Both the position numbers and the translations under genes were made by a program. Shown in pieces: positions 38,216 to 49,042 of a stretch of DNA of 64,000 bases; position 1 is the stretch's first letter, and every line of letters begins with the position of its first letter. Source of the DNA: Argopecten irradians (lineage: Eukaryota > Mollusca > Bivalvia > Pectinida > Pectinidae); assembly GCF_041381155.1 (NCBI RefSeq), contig NC_091147.1:35978909-36042908 (forward strand). The letters are read 5' to 3'. The notes below the pieces were generated by a model, which saw only the letters and a program-made list of their open reading frames with translations, had not been told where the DNA came from and made no database searches.

Positions 38216-39601
38216 CTAACAACAAAATCTCGCTTCTTCGGCGCTGGCAATTTCATCAACAAGACGGAAGGATTTCTTAAACAGCTTTTTGTCGTGTCCA
38301 CTTGTTCTGGGGTGTCTCGTTGGGGTGAACATATTTTCACTGTTGACAATGTCTATTTTATTTAGGACTTCATAGGTTTCCACCATATCTGCCCTTAATC
38401 TTCTGTAGTCCAGTGTTGGAATTCCCAAGGCTCTGATCCTTTCATGATATGGAAGGTTTTTGAGTTTAGTTAGCCTTTTGGTTCCTCTTCTCTGGACATT
38501 TTCTAGTGCTTTGATGTCTTTCTTTAACTATGGAGACCATATCAGAGAACAATATTCTAAATGAGGTCTGACAAGAGCTTTGTAGAGTGTGGTAAAAGTT
38601 TGGTTTTCAAGATACACAAAGGTTCTGAAGATAGTTCCCAATATGCTGTTGGCTTTTGCTACAGATTTGTTGGCGTGGTTGGTGAACTTCAGTTTGTTGT
38701 CAACTAAAACTCCAAGATCCTTTTCTGTATTTGTTTTCTCCAAGGGTATCCTTATACTACCATCTTTTATACAGTATTGGTTGATTATGGGAAGGTTACC
38801 TATTTCCATATGTTTGCATTTATCTTTATTCAATTTCATGAGCCATTTGTCTGTCCAGTCTGTGATCTTGTCAATGTTCAGTTGGAGTTCTAGGCAATCT
38901 TGTGCATTGTTGGTTTTAGAATATAGTTTGGTGTCGTCAGCGAAGAGTTTAACCACACAGTTCACAATTTCAGGGATATCGTTGACATAAATCAGGAAAA
39001 GAATAGGTCCGAGGACACTCCCTTGTGGTACTCCGCTCTTGACTTTCCTGCTTGTAGAACTTTCCCCGTTAATGGTTACTCTTTGGTTTAGATTGGAAAG
39101 GAATTTGCGTATCCATATGATGATTTTTCCCCTGATCCCATATGCCTCTAGTTTGTGTAGGAGTAGTCTATGGGACACTTTATCGAAGGCTTTGCTGAAG
39201 TCTAAATATATCACATCCACATTACTACCATTATCCAATGCTTGTGTCCAATTTTCCATAACCTCCAGGAGTTGAGAAGTGCATGATTTACCAGACATGA
39301 ATCCGTGTTGATCAGGTGAGAAAAGTTGATTTGCTGTCATATGTTCGACAATTTTGTCATGGATGATTCTCTGCAGGATTTTATATGGCACTGATGATAG
39401 GCTAATTGGTCGATAGTTGTTAGGGTTTTTGGTTGATCCCTTTTTGTGGCTTGGACAAACATTAGCAGATGTCCATTGAGATGGTACTATTCCTTCGTCC
39501 ATTGATTTCTTAAAGATGAAAGTTAGCGGTTTAACTAGGGTGTTTTTTGCTTCCACCATCAGTTTCGGATGGATTCCGTCTGGTAATACCCCGGACCCCC
39601 C
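38216..39601 (-). mobile_element. 5'-truncated non-LTR retrotransposon (jockey/CR1-type reverse transcriptase), defective
   Basis: The minus strand encodes the reverse-transcriptase core of a LINE: the PDGIHPKL lead-in, NYRPISL, YLDFSKAFD (118-126 of the 343-aa open segment), SGVPQGSVLGP and the catalytic FADD (206-209). The open frame 39559-38528 ends at a TAG at 38528-38530. It continues in the same frame for about 104 codons to 38216, so one nonsense codon splits an otherwise continuous C-terminus. Endonuclease and ORF1 are missing (5' truncation, usual for LINEs). GGACCCCCC occurs at both ends (38208-38216 and 39593-39601) and fits a target-site duplication. The clade within jockey/CR1/L2 is not resolved. 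Confidence 0.88.
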
Positions 39602-39817
39602 AAACTCGCACGCTAAATTGCGTATTCATTATAGTTTCCTGTTACAAATAACTAGCGACGCCAATGTCTATAGATGAGTACATGAATTATATGTAATTAT
39701 ATATGAAAAAAGTATATCTAGTATCTCCTGGGGGGGGGGGGTGTTACGAAATATTGAGGACCTTTGCCCCCCCCACCCCCCCCCCTCCCCATTACGTTTC
39801 ATCTTCCTACGCCACTG
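39602..39817 (-). mobile_element. GC-rich DNA-transposon end (hAT-like terminus) cutting the exon 1 relic
   Basis: Read on the minus strand, the element starts CAGTGGCGTAGGAAGATG at 39817, immediately after the broken exon 1 codon. It contains long G and C runs (39731-39795) able to form a strong hairpin. Similar GC-rich sequence lies on the far side of the LINE (38180-38210), so the LINE probably inserted into this element. The opposite terminus was not found. The hAT assignment rests only on the terminal bases. Confidence 0.45.
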
Positions 39818-41083
39818 ACAATTTTTGGCTGTTTGGCTTCCCTAAGGCCATAGTTAAGAAGAAGTACTACATCACATAGTAAAGACAGAATGATGATGGC
39901 CATGTTTCATTTCCTCTATGTCTTGTGGCCGATCCTGTCGTCCTTATCAATTTACACCAGTGATACCGTATATAGAAAATATCAACAACCATGTGATTAT
40001 GATACGCCATGTGATTTTGTTTCTGTGTTGACACATTCAAGTATGTACACTATTTTTGACCTCGTATCATAATAAAATATGTACACCATTGATGATAAAG
40101 CTACCTGATGATAACCATTGTACTTTTATAACTGGTAATAGCTTTACCTTATCAATTCATTGTCAAGTTGAATTAAACGACATTTGACGTTATTTTGCAA
40201 TATTGCCCAGCCTGGTGCAAGGAAGGTATTTCTTTCGCGAGGCTCATGGAAAATATAAAAAAGGAAATTAAAAACACCTTATAATGTGATCTTGCTTCTT
40301 TCATATCGCTTTTATGATATTATATATTACTTTTTGTCATTCGATTTAGAACTTGATTACTGTAAACATGCGTATTTTTGCGGTAGTTTTATTTTTAAAA
40401 GCATTTTACGCGCTGTCTTTGAATCACCAATTCACGTACATCGCGTAGTTTTGAACAAGAATATTTCCGATATATAACCATTGAATTGCGCAAATTAATA
40501 TTCGAGATAATGAATAATATTTTTCTTAATTATTCGCAGTTACCCTAAAAATTGACTGTGCTTATATTAGTACGTTTACAATATAATCTTCATGCTGTAA
40601 AATATATGAAATTGAATTTTTTGAAAATCAAATTTGATTATTTTATTAGAAGCATACTATTACTGTACTTAACGTGTATTTAGGGGGCGATTGAAAAATT
40701 AGAACCACACAAGTCTAAAACAATAATATTAGACATGAAAACGCGAAATTAAGTCTTCTTGAATTCTTTTTTGTTTTCTGTAGTTGCATTCTAGATTAAT
40801 TATTCTCGATACTCCACGAAAAATGTTTCAAGACAATCGGTAATTCTTTTAATACAACAACAAAGATAGTACAAGTGAAGATGACTTTTTAATCTGTTGC
40901 GTTCGGTATATTTTGGACTCGTTGTGGGACAAGTGCCCTACTTTTTTACAAGGACAGTAAATATTCAGTCATCTGATACCACATGTGATGTATATACGTC
41001 AGCCTTTTTGTCTCTTGTCTCTCCTGAACAAAGTTGATAAAAAGGTTTAACAAAAGATTATATTGAGTTATCTTCACAAAGAT

Positions 41084-41372
41084 TTAAAGCTGCTACACAG
41101 CTGACGAACGCTATTTTTCTATATCAAAACAGAAACAAACAAATAAGTATTTTTCTTCAGTTACAAAAGTTACTTCACACCATTAATGCCATTGAAAAGT
41201 TTGGGCTTCTCATTTTAATTCAAGCTGAAAATGTTGAAAACAATTCATTATGCGTGTGCCCTCTAAGGAATGCAACACTGATTGCGCATGAACCAAAAGC
41301 AAAATAAATTATTTCATATGATCGTATTTTTTATTTGACAAGACACATACATACACGATTAAACTTTTTTTT
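41084..41372. mobile_element. TTAA-flanked MITE (AGATGCTCC family), diverged, right end missing
   Basis: Starts TTAAAGCTGCTACACAGCTG. It shares the CTTCAGTTACAAAAGTTACTT, GATTGCGCATGAACCAAAAG and ACACGATTAAAC segments with the full-length copy. Confidence 0.6.
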
Positions 41373-41825
41373 CAAAGTTTTATTTATACATTTTAGTGCA
41401 ATTTTCTACATATTAATGTCATAGTGTCAGTTTGTCATTTAAACGTTATTGCATTGACTTTTCGATATAGTTTTCGTTGGAGTGTTTTATTAACCTTGTG
41501 ATATTATGTTTATCAAGTGTTCCGTGTATATTGTGAATGCGTGAAATTGACTGCTATTAAAAATCATTTGTTTGTGGTGATTTCATTTTTTTTTCATATC
41601 TAACGACGTTTTGACGCCGAACTAATTTGACAATTTAGACTTGTATGGCTCCACGTAACTTTTAATTAAAATATATTTTACGCTCTTTATAACCACTCAA
41701 ATAATTTATAAATAGTAAGCGAAAAAACTGAAATTTACAGCAATATGAATATATGTAGCAGTATAAACGTTGATCTTATTTTCCCTACCGTAATCTTGCT
41801 AATACATGTACATCAAAAACGAATA

Positions 41826-42010
41826 TAGTGAACCGTCGGTAATCCGGACTTAATTTGATATCGACCTAAAATGTTAGAATTATGATTTTTTATGAGCTGG
41901 CGAATTTTGTTTTCTTAGTCAATATGTAACATAATGGTAATCCGTTCCCTGACATTTCTGTTCGGACAGCGAATTTCCGGACTATCGGCGTCCGGACAAT
42001 AGGGGTCATG
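41826..42010. mobile_element. Pogo/Tigger-like MITE, second copy
   Basis: CCGTCGGTAATCCGGACTTA at the left and GGCGTCCGGACAATAGGGG at the right, with the GTAATCCGTTCCCTGACA segment also seen in the 21.6-kb copy. Confidence 0.5.
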
Positions 42011-43781
42011 CAAGATATTGGCACATGCCAAGGAAAGCCAAATAAATGTCATCAGAAAGAAAAACAAACGTTTGACAACCTACATCATAATGCATGGGCA
42101 TGTAAGAGAAACGTTGTCAAATGAAAACAAACATTCACAGTTTAATAAGAATTCTCAAAACTGTAGACGATGTCCGAGATACATGTATATATAATTCCTC
42201 GATCGCATTATCATTATCATGTTTTGATGCGTATTTCACACCTCTTTCTAGTATCACACTACAATGTACTGTAATCATTACAAGTGTCCCGATATACTGA
42301 CACAAAATGATAAAGATAGGGTCAACATTCATGTACATATTTATATGTTTGTCCATTGACGGTAAAATCGATCTAAATATACAAGGTATGACTACATCTG
42401 ATTAGATATTATATGTAATCTGCTATTTTCTCATGACCTAAGAAAGGTCTCAAATATCCTCACGTGACACAAACAAATTTAGAAATATCGTAAGACCCGT
42501 AGATAATAATAAAACATCCTATTAACCCACATGATAGTTAATACTTACACCAGAGACAACGTAAATGTCATAAAAAGATATCTTTAAAAAGTAATGCGCA
42601 TATAAAGAACCATGTGAAGCACAAAACATACATCATTAATATGCATAATTTAATTAACCAAACGCAATGGTGGAAATGTATGACGACTGTAAGTGGCATT
42701 GAGAAATATATCTCACCCAACATCCAAAACTTGATTAGATTGGAAATTAACGTCTGCACAAAATATTATCATCCCTATTTTTAATGATTTGCAACGAAGT
42801 CGAAGTCGAGGCAATCGGTTGCCTCTAAGTAGTTTATATTTCATGTAGTGCTGCAAAATGAAAAGATCTAGAAATTGAATCATCGAAAAAAATACTAATA
42901 TGATGTCTTTTAAAACTTGGACAATTAGAAAATGAAGTTATAAAAGAAAAGTGACAAAATTTCTGACAGTAAATGAAGAGGTAAAATGACAAAACTTGAT
43001 ATAATTTCGACATGATGCTGAATAAAAATATGCGTTGCATTGGTAATTTTTTTATCAGAGAATGGAGAATTAATTTAATTTCAACTCAAACTGATTCAAT
43101 ACTGGTAGTGGAAGAGGACGATCAACGACTGTAAAATTCAGCTATGGAAAGCAAAACATTAAAGCACGAAATGGAAAACATAATGTAATCAGGGATTTAA
43201 ATATATTTAAATCTCTGATGTAATCGCGAAAAGTTACTCCCTTGTAAATAGAGCGAATATATGTACCCGAGTCTACGAGATGTTCAAACGGTTACCATTC
43301 AAAAAGCAAAATCTTCTCAAAGTCTTAGAACAATTTTAGAAATACCAGAAACTTGGTCGTTGTTCACGAAGATGGTGCTGTAGCCTTCTTAGAAGATCGT
43401 ATATGATGGTCTCATTAAGATGTGCCCTCCTTAATAAGGCGAAGCTTTCACGATCAGGGTCGGGTTGGACAGTAATTCATAGCCATGTTTCCATCTGTTA
43501 TGATGATCTCAGTTTTCGGACAGTGTGATTGCAATAGTCTTATCAGGAGTGTATGGAATTTTGATATTTTTTAATGCTCCATACTTACAAAAAGACGTAT
43601 GTTTGGGCTACGGGTATTCAAGTTTACACATTAAGCTCGTTCATGCACTTTAGACAAAAGAAATATAAAATATCACCATTTCCTTATGACAATATAGTAC
43701 CTGTATCCCTTGTTCGATATTGTTATCTTGATAGTTGTTCGTCAATAGAATGACGTCATAGAAACGACGAAGGAAGTAGGA

Positions 43782-43860
43782 TGCTCCTGAGGGGGACCGG
43801 CCACCCTCGGAGTCATCCCATGCTCCTGGGAGGGGGGCGGCCACCCTCGGAGTCATCCCA
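43782..43860 (+). repeat. ~40-bp GC-rich tandem duplication
   Basis: TGCTCCTGAGGGGGACCGGC and TGCTCCTGGGAGGGGGGCGG begin two adjacent units, each ending GGAGTCATCCCA. Confidence 0.85.
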
Positions 43861-44208
43861 TGCAAGGTATGGTACTTATTGAAAACATAGTAATGATGTT
43901 TTATAGTTATCATATTATGAAAGACGACAAACAGAATTTAATCCGCTAAAAACAAAAAACAACCAGGAAGCTAGTCAACAGGGTTGGGTGGCGTTATTCT
44001 AACTTTTCCAAATTTATCAACTGTTCACGATACTCTAGATATGATGTTCTAACTAATTCCAAAATTCCATTGTCCATTGCGTTTTATTGGCAGCGTATGC
44101 ATTAGCATTTTAATGATAAAGTATTTTTCTGACATTTTAGGTCATATCCCTCCTTTTTATTTTTGCCAGTGTTCGTTTTATAAATACCCTGTTATAAGAT
44201 ACCACATG

Positions 44209-44380
44209 CCCTCCACCTCTGGGTCGCGAGTTCGAATCCCATGTGGGGCAGTTGCCAGGTACTGACCGCTGGTCGGTGGTTTTTCTCCGGGTACTCCGGC
44301 TTTCCTCCACCAACAAACCTGGCATGTCCTTAAATGACCCTGGCTGTTAATAGGACGTTAAACTAATCAAACCAAACCAA
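44209..44380 (+). mobile_element. tRNA-derived SINE, 5' truncated
   Basis: Starts just before the B box (GGGTCGCGAGTTCGAATCCC) and ends GGACGTTAAACTAATCAAAC. Very similar to the 12.6-kb copy, so probably young. Confidence 0.8.
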
Positions 44381-44957
44381 GTATGAAATGTTTTACTCTT
44401 TTCATGATTTAGTGTATTGGTGGTGAAATATTTTCTCTACATATAAATAATTTCTCTTCTTTATTTCTTTGTCGTTGTGTTAGATGAAGCATAAAATCGC
44501 TTTACTTTTCAGTGTTTATGGTTGACCACCTTTCCTAAAAAAAATGGTATCAACATTAGTACACAGAATTGCGGAAATCATATACATGTACAAGACATAC
44601 GTCTTGGAATTCGGATAGATTTGGATGTATCCTTATTTTTTTCATAAAAGAAAATGGTTGGTAATATATACATGTACGAAGTAGTTAACGAAAAGAACAT
44701 TTCGCTGTTGATTACTTTAAATGCCTTTCCACGCCAGAAGCAAATTAGAATGGAATATACTTTCCCTGCCCACTTTGCCTCTCTGAAGACAACATCATTG
44801 TCTGTCGAGAAATCTTTCAGAGCTACAATATTGCAGCTAGAAGCAAATATATTTGTTACCATGAGTATATGTTTAGACTGAAATAGTTACGAAGTTGACA
44901 TCTCAGCAATATGTATATATATTTTTCTCTCTTGAATTATATCGCTTTTAATGTTAA

Positions 44958-45309
44958 TAAGAGGGTCATGGGCCTTAACGGTCACCTGAGTTCGGATAAA
45001 GAATGAAACATTTAAATACTACATATTGGCCAACCAGGCCATTGAAGTCAGTCATTGTTTTTATAAATTTGACATTTTAATCTATGAAGAGTATTTGCTT
45101 CATTCAAATCTGAATTATGAAGATTTTTTTCAAATTTAAGTAGTTTTGGCCCTGTTTGGCGCCTTAAGCCCCTCTGGTCCCTGGTGGTCAACGATATGGA
45201 CATGTTAATTAAAATGTCTTGAATAAGAAGTCGAAAACACGACGGACGACGAGGGACAAAAGGCGATTAGAATCGGTCAATTGAGACTTCGTCTAAAGTG
45301 ACCTAAAAA
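44958..45309 (+). repeat. Element with GGCCTTAACGGTCACCTGA ... TGACCTAAAAAC ends
   Basis: Same terminal motifs as the 55.7-56.6 kb element but without the 146-bp array. Contains a GACGGACGACGAGGGACAAA segment. No ORF. Confidence 0.55.
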
Positions 45310-46387
45310 CAAGATCAAATATCAAGATTCCATGTACGTTTTTAATGGGAAAGTTGTGTATATAGTTACACTGTATATATAAATATTTATACAGAATGTA
45401 TATAGACTATATAAAGGAAATATATACAATGATTTTCTCGTCTATAAACTCATACAAAAAATCTACCAATAATACAAAACTACTGGAACATATATCTAAG
45501 GGTTCAAAAAGACACAAAGTATACAAGTATATATTATATAAATAGAATACATTGTACAGAATATCAGCTACATGGAAATATCATTAGAAGAAGAAATTCC
45601 TCAGAACATTTTTTGTTGTAAACTTTGTCAACAGTATTTTACAAACCAACTGATATATTGAATAACTCAACCATCAAAAAGAGGTAAAAATACATAAAAA
45701 GTCTGAATTTTCACCAAGACTTCACTTCTTACATGAATATAAACGCTAAATAATGATTTATTTCACAAAAAAAAAAAAAAAAAATATTGTCATAATCTTA
45801 TCAGCCAATACATACAATTTAAATGCCATATGATTTATGCAATAGAAGTACCTATTAAAAAATACATTGTATTGAATTTGCTATAATTTATGAAATTTCA
45901 AGTGTTTCAACCTTAAAATTCATTAAAAAATTAACAATCGTTACAAATTAAATAAATAATCTTATATTTCACGACATAAATAATTAGGAAACAACAACCA
46001 ATAAGTCACATGCCACTTAAATGTAGAAATGTCGGTGAACAAAAAACCAACATGTTCCCCTTTTATCATTACCACTATCAGAACCACTATCATCACATTA
46101 GCATATACTTTACAAATATAAGTACTGCAAGGTGTGAAAGTCAAAGCTTAGACAAAGCATTTAAGACGAACCAGAAATACCGATGTTTATACTATGTAAC
46201 TCTCTTCATTTAAAGGGGAGATGCTTGTAAGCAAATGGTACAAAAAGTTATGAATATTTTATGCAAAAATGCAATTATCAGCAGGGAAAATGTTTGGTTT
46301 TTTTTTAAAGGAAAATCTAAAAAGTTAGAAAACTTATTGTTTCAACCTTAACAATATTTGTATATTTTATTTATAAAAGTACAATGT

Positions 46388-46482
46388 ATATTAAATCATC
46401 CACCCCTGGAGACACATTTAGACTCTTCTAAATCAAAAACAAGACCAGTCCATTATGAATTTTCAGGAGTGAACGAGTTAAT
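46388..46482. mobile_element. 90-bp palindromic element (TTAACTCATTCACCCCTG family)
   Basis: CATCCACCCCTGGAGACACA at one end and TCAGGAGTGAACGAGTTAA at the other are inverted. Core GACTCTTCTAAATCAAA is shared with the 51.3- and 52.7-kb copies in opposite orientation. Confidence 0.6.
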
Positions 46483-46857
46483 TTATATACAAACAGATGC
46501 ACTTCAATGTAAAAACAGTAAAATTACTAATGCCCTTCAAGTTACCATTTGTGTAAAAAATAAATATGAATATTTTTTTGTAAAATATCTTAAAATAAAG
46601 AAAGACAATACAAGCCAACAATAGCTTTACACAAACCTTTCACTTAAAAGTGAGCAACCCAAATAAGTAAGGCACATATAGATATTCTTTTTGGTGTGTC
46701 TAGATAAAATCAGGTAGAATTTGTAATTTCATTTGGCCTCCGACTTCACGTGCAAAAGTATTTTCTGATCTAGCTCAATCTAATGTTGACAGATTTCGGA
46801 ATCATTCAGCCAGATATAACATAGTAGAGATAGAAAAAGTTATTGTTTCTTGTGTAT

Positions 46858-46950
46858 AAACTCATCACCCCTGATTTTCCAAAATGGACTATTCCAGCCT
46901 TTGAACTGGAATAATCTAATTCCGTCTTCAGCGGTGATTGGGTTCAGCTG
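46858..46950. mobile_element. 90-bp palindromic element (TTAACTCATTCACCCCTG family)
   Basis: AAACTCATCACCCCTGATTT ... TCTTCAGCGGTGATTGGGTT; diverged copy containing AATGGACTATTCCAGCC. Confidence 0.5.
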
Positions 46951-48181
46951 TATTATTTACATTGATAACACAGAAAAACATAACAATGGAAAGATAAAAT
47001 ATTAATATCTATTACTTTGAAGTTGTTATTCTAATTAGATTAGGTAATTAAAAGTTTACTAATCAAATTACTGAGAACCAAACATGTCAAATTAATAAAC
47101 ATTGTAATGCTGTGATAAGGAATTCGAATAACACTAACAATTTATCTACAAAATCTACTTCTAACAACTAATACCCTGTTTTATTTTACAGTGAGCTCCA
47201 TTTATTTAAATGAAAATCTAGGGTAGATATAATATTTTGGTGTAAACATGTCACAATATTATGTTCACAATTAAAATTGTGCAAATAACAAAACATCTCT
47301 TTGAAGAAAGATAACAATAATTCTTTGTGTATTGACTATCATGCAGAGGTCAAATATACTTTAACCTTAACCTTAACTAAAATTGACTAAAACTTATATC
47401 TTATTACCTGTGTGAAAAAGTTTTGTTTAAATCAAATGAATTCCTTAAATCTGGGATGCCTAAGTTTTTTTTTTTTTTTTTTTTTTTTAGGGAAACGCTT
47501 GACAATAATGTTTGCATGAATGTGAATTTTCCAATTGAAAAATGTAACTTATCAAATTGACCATGTTTTATGAAATAGCTCCCTTAACCATTCAGAAATA
47601 AATCTAGAATGTTTTAACACATATAAATCAAGGATTGTAGTCCACAAGAAAGGTATGATACAAGAGTACTTATCTAATACATGTACGTGATTGATTTAAA
47701 CAAAGTCTTTAAGACTAATAATACTGAATTTAATTGTTCTACATGAAATTAATTGATCATTATCTAAAAGATCAAGTACTGTTTACCAACATTCTTTTAC
47801 ATGAATTCAAGATCCACCAAAATTCACGAAATTTTATTTCAGAGAATTTACATGGATATCATTTATATTAGGAGGAGTTTCCATTCAATTTTTCAAACTC
47901 ACAAATGTTGATCTTGGCGAACTTTTTTTGAAATGCAAATCGTAAAATTGAATTGCCACGAAAGAAAGTTGGTTAACAGTAAGGCTACAGACTAATTATT
48001 AATCCATTAATTAAAAGCCTGTCAGGATTTCATTTCTACCCAAAGAAATTATTTCTATCTATAAAACTGACCACAATTCATAGAATTATATTTCTACAAG
48101 ATAAACTACATCAACATATAGTAGGAAGGAAAACAAGACATGAATTATATATTCGGTCCCCAATGTCGAGCAAGGTAATCC

Positions 48182-48344
48182 TATTCCGTATATGCATATT
48201 ACAAAGTTATCTGCCCTTGCCAGTATTGCGAACGTAACGTCATATTTTCGGGAAAATGACATAAATTGCTTTCACAAAATAATGACGTCACAATGGAAAC
48301 CTACCCACAAGGGAGCTAACTCTGAAATATGCAAAGACTGAATA
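48182..48344. mobile_element. Foldback MITE (TATTCCG family)
   Basis: Ends ATTCCGTATATGCATATTAC and ATATGCAAAGACTGAAT, with AATGACGTCACAATGG and ACCTACCCACAAGGGAGC internally. Confidence 0.7.
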
Positions 48345-49042
48345 CCATGGTACTGGCCCCGTAAAATAAAGGGAGGTTACTCTGCTAGGATTAGACAAAC
48401 AACTAACGAAGATAAGTAAAGCTGTGAACTCAATATTTGATATGGCAAAGCCTAACAGCACGTTGACTAAAACAATTTTAGTTATTAATCCATTCCCCAT
48501 TTAAACAAGGAAATCAAAGTAAACTACTTGTTTTTTAACCCCACTGAAAACCTCTTACCATTAGAAAGAAAAATAAAAATAAAAAGAGAAGTGAAAATAC
48601 CAGCATGTAAAAGAACACATATAAAGGTTTAAAAAGAATTTGGCAAAATAAAAATATTCTTTTGGGATAAAAACATAGAATTAACAAAATATCTTTAACA
48701 GTCAGTACATCTGATAACTTTTGATAAGCAGATTTTGTAACAAAGAAATATTTGTCTAAAACATTCTTTTAGTAAAATAAATGAACATATAGCAACAAGC
48801 AATGATTCAGGGCGCATATTAATACATGTAAATTCATATTTGTTGAAAATTATATAAAATACATAAGAAGAAATAAATTTCTTGACCAGAGAAAAGCAAA
48901 TGTGACATACATTCATACACAGTAATCATTAAAAATATAAAATCACCAATGACAAGTTCTACATGTACAGTTCTAAATCATTTAGGTGACCTTTAACCTT
49001 TAACCTCCAATGACATGAGCAATGACCTTGACCTTACAAGGA

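Larger units (their letters stand above)
37524..39903 (-). pseudogene. Arylsulfatase relic (fourth copy): fragments of exons 1 and 2
   Basis: An ATG at 39903 opens a signal-peptide exon (MAIIILSLLC... to EAKQPKIV) clearly related to exon 1 of copy 3. It stops after 86 of the expected 106 nt, at 39818, where a sequence beginning CAGTGGCGTAGGAAG takes over. A second piece at 37583-37524 starts after a CAG acceptor and reads WNDVGFHN like exon 2. It then diverges into unrelated codons before a GTAAAC donor, without the CTPSR active site. Nothing resembling exons 3-14 was found in the remaining gap. A transposon end and a LINE lie between the two pieces. This is a dead gene; sequence upstream of it also resembles the region upstream of copy 3. 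Confidence 0.8.
40080..48950. other. Gene-poor region between the relic copy and the scramblase 3' end
   Basis: Contains MITE copies, the SINE at 44209, the tandem duplication at 43782 and homopolymer runs (45770-45785, 47464-47489). Part of 46-49 kb could be scramblase 3' UTR, but I see no decisive polyadenylation site. No protein-coding exon is supported. Confidence 0.45.

Noticed and set aside
38589..39275. Plus-strand ORFs of 133 and 78 codons at 38.6-39.3 kb
   Set aside because: They are antisense shadows of the minus-strand reverse transcriptase frame.
44578..44881. Overlapping ORFs with an ASCNIV...DFSTD-like stretch, echoed at 57.6-57.85 kb
   Set aside because: The shared peptide comes from a dispersed repeat present at both sites; no intact gene or domain is visible.
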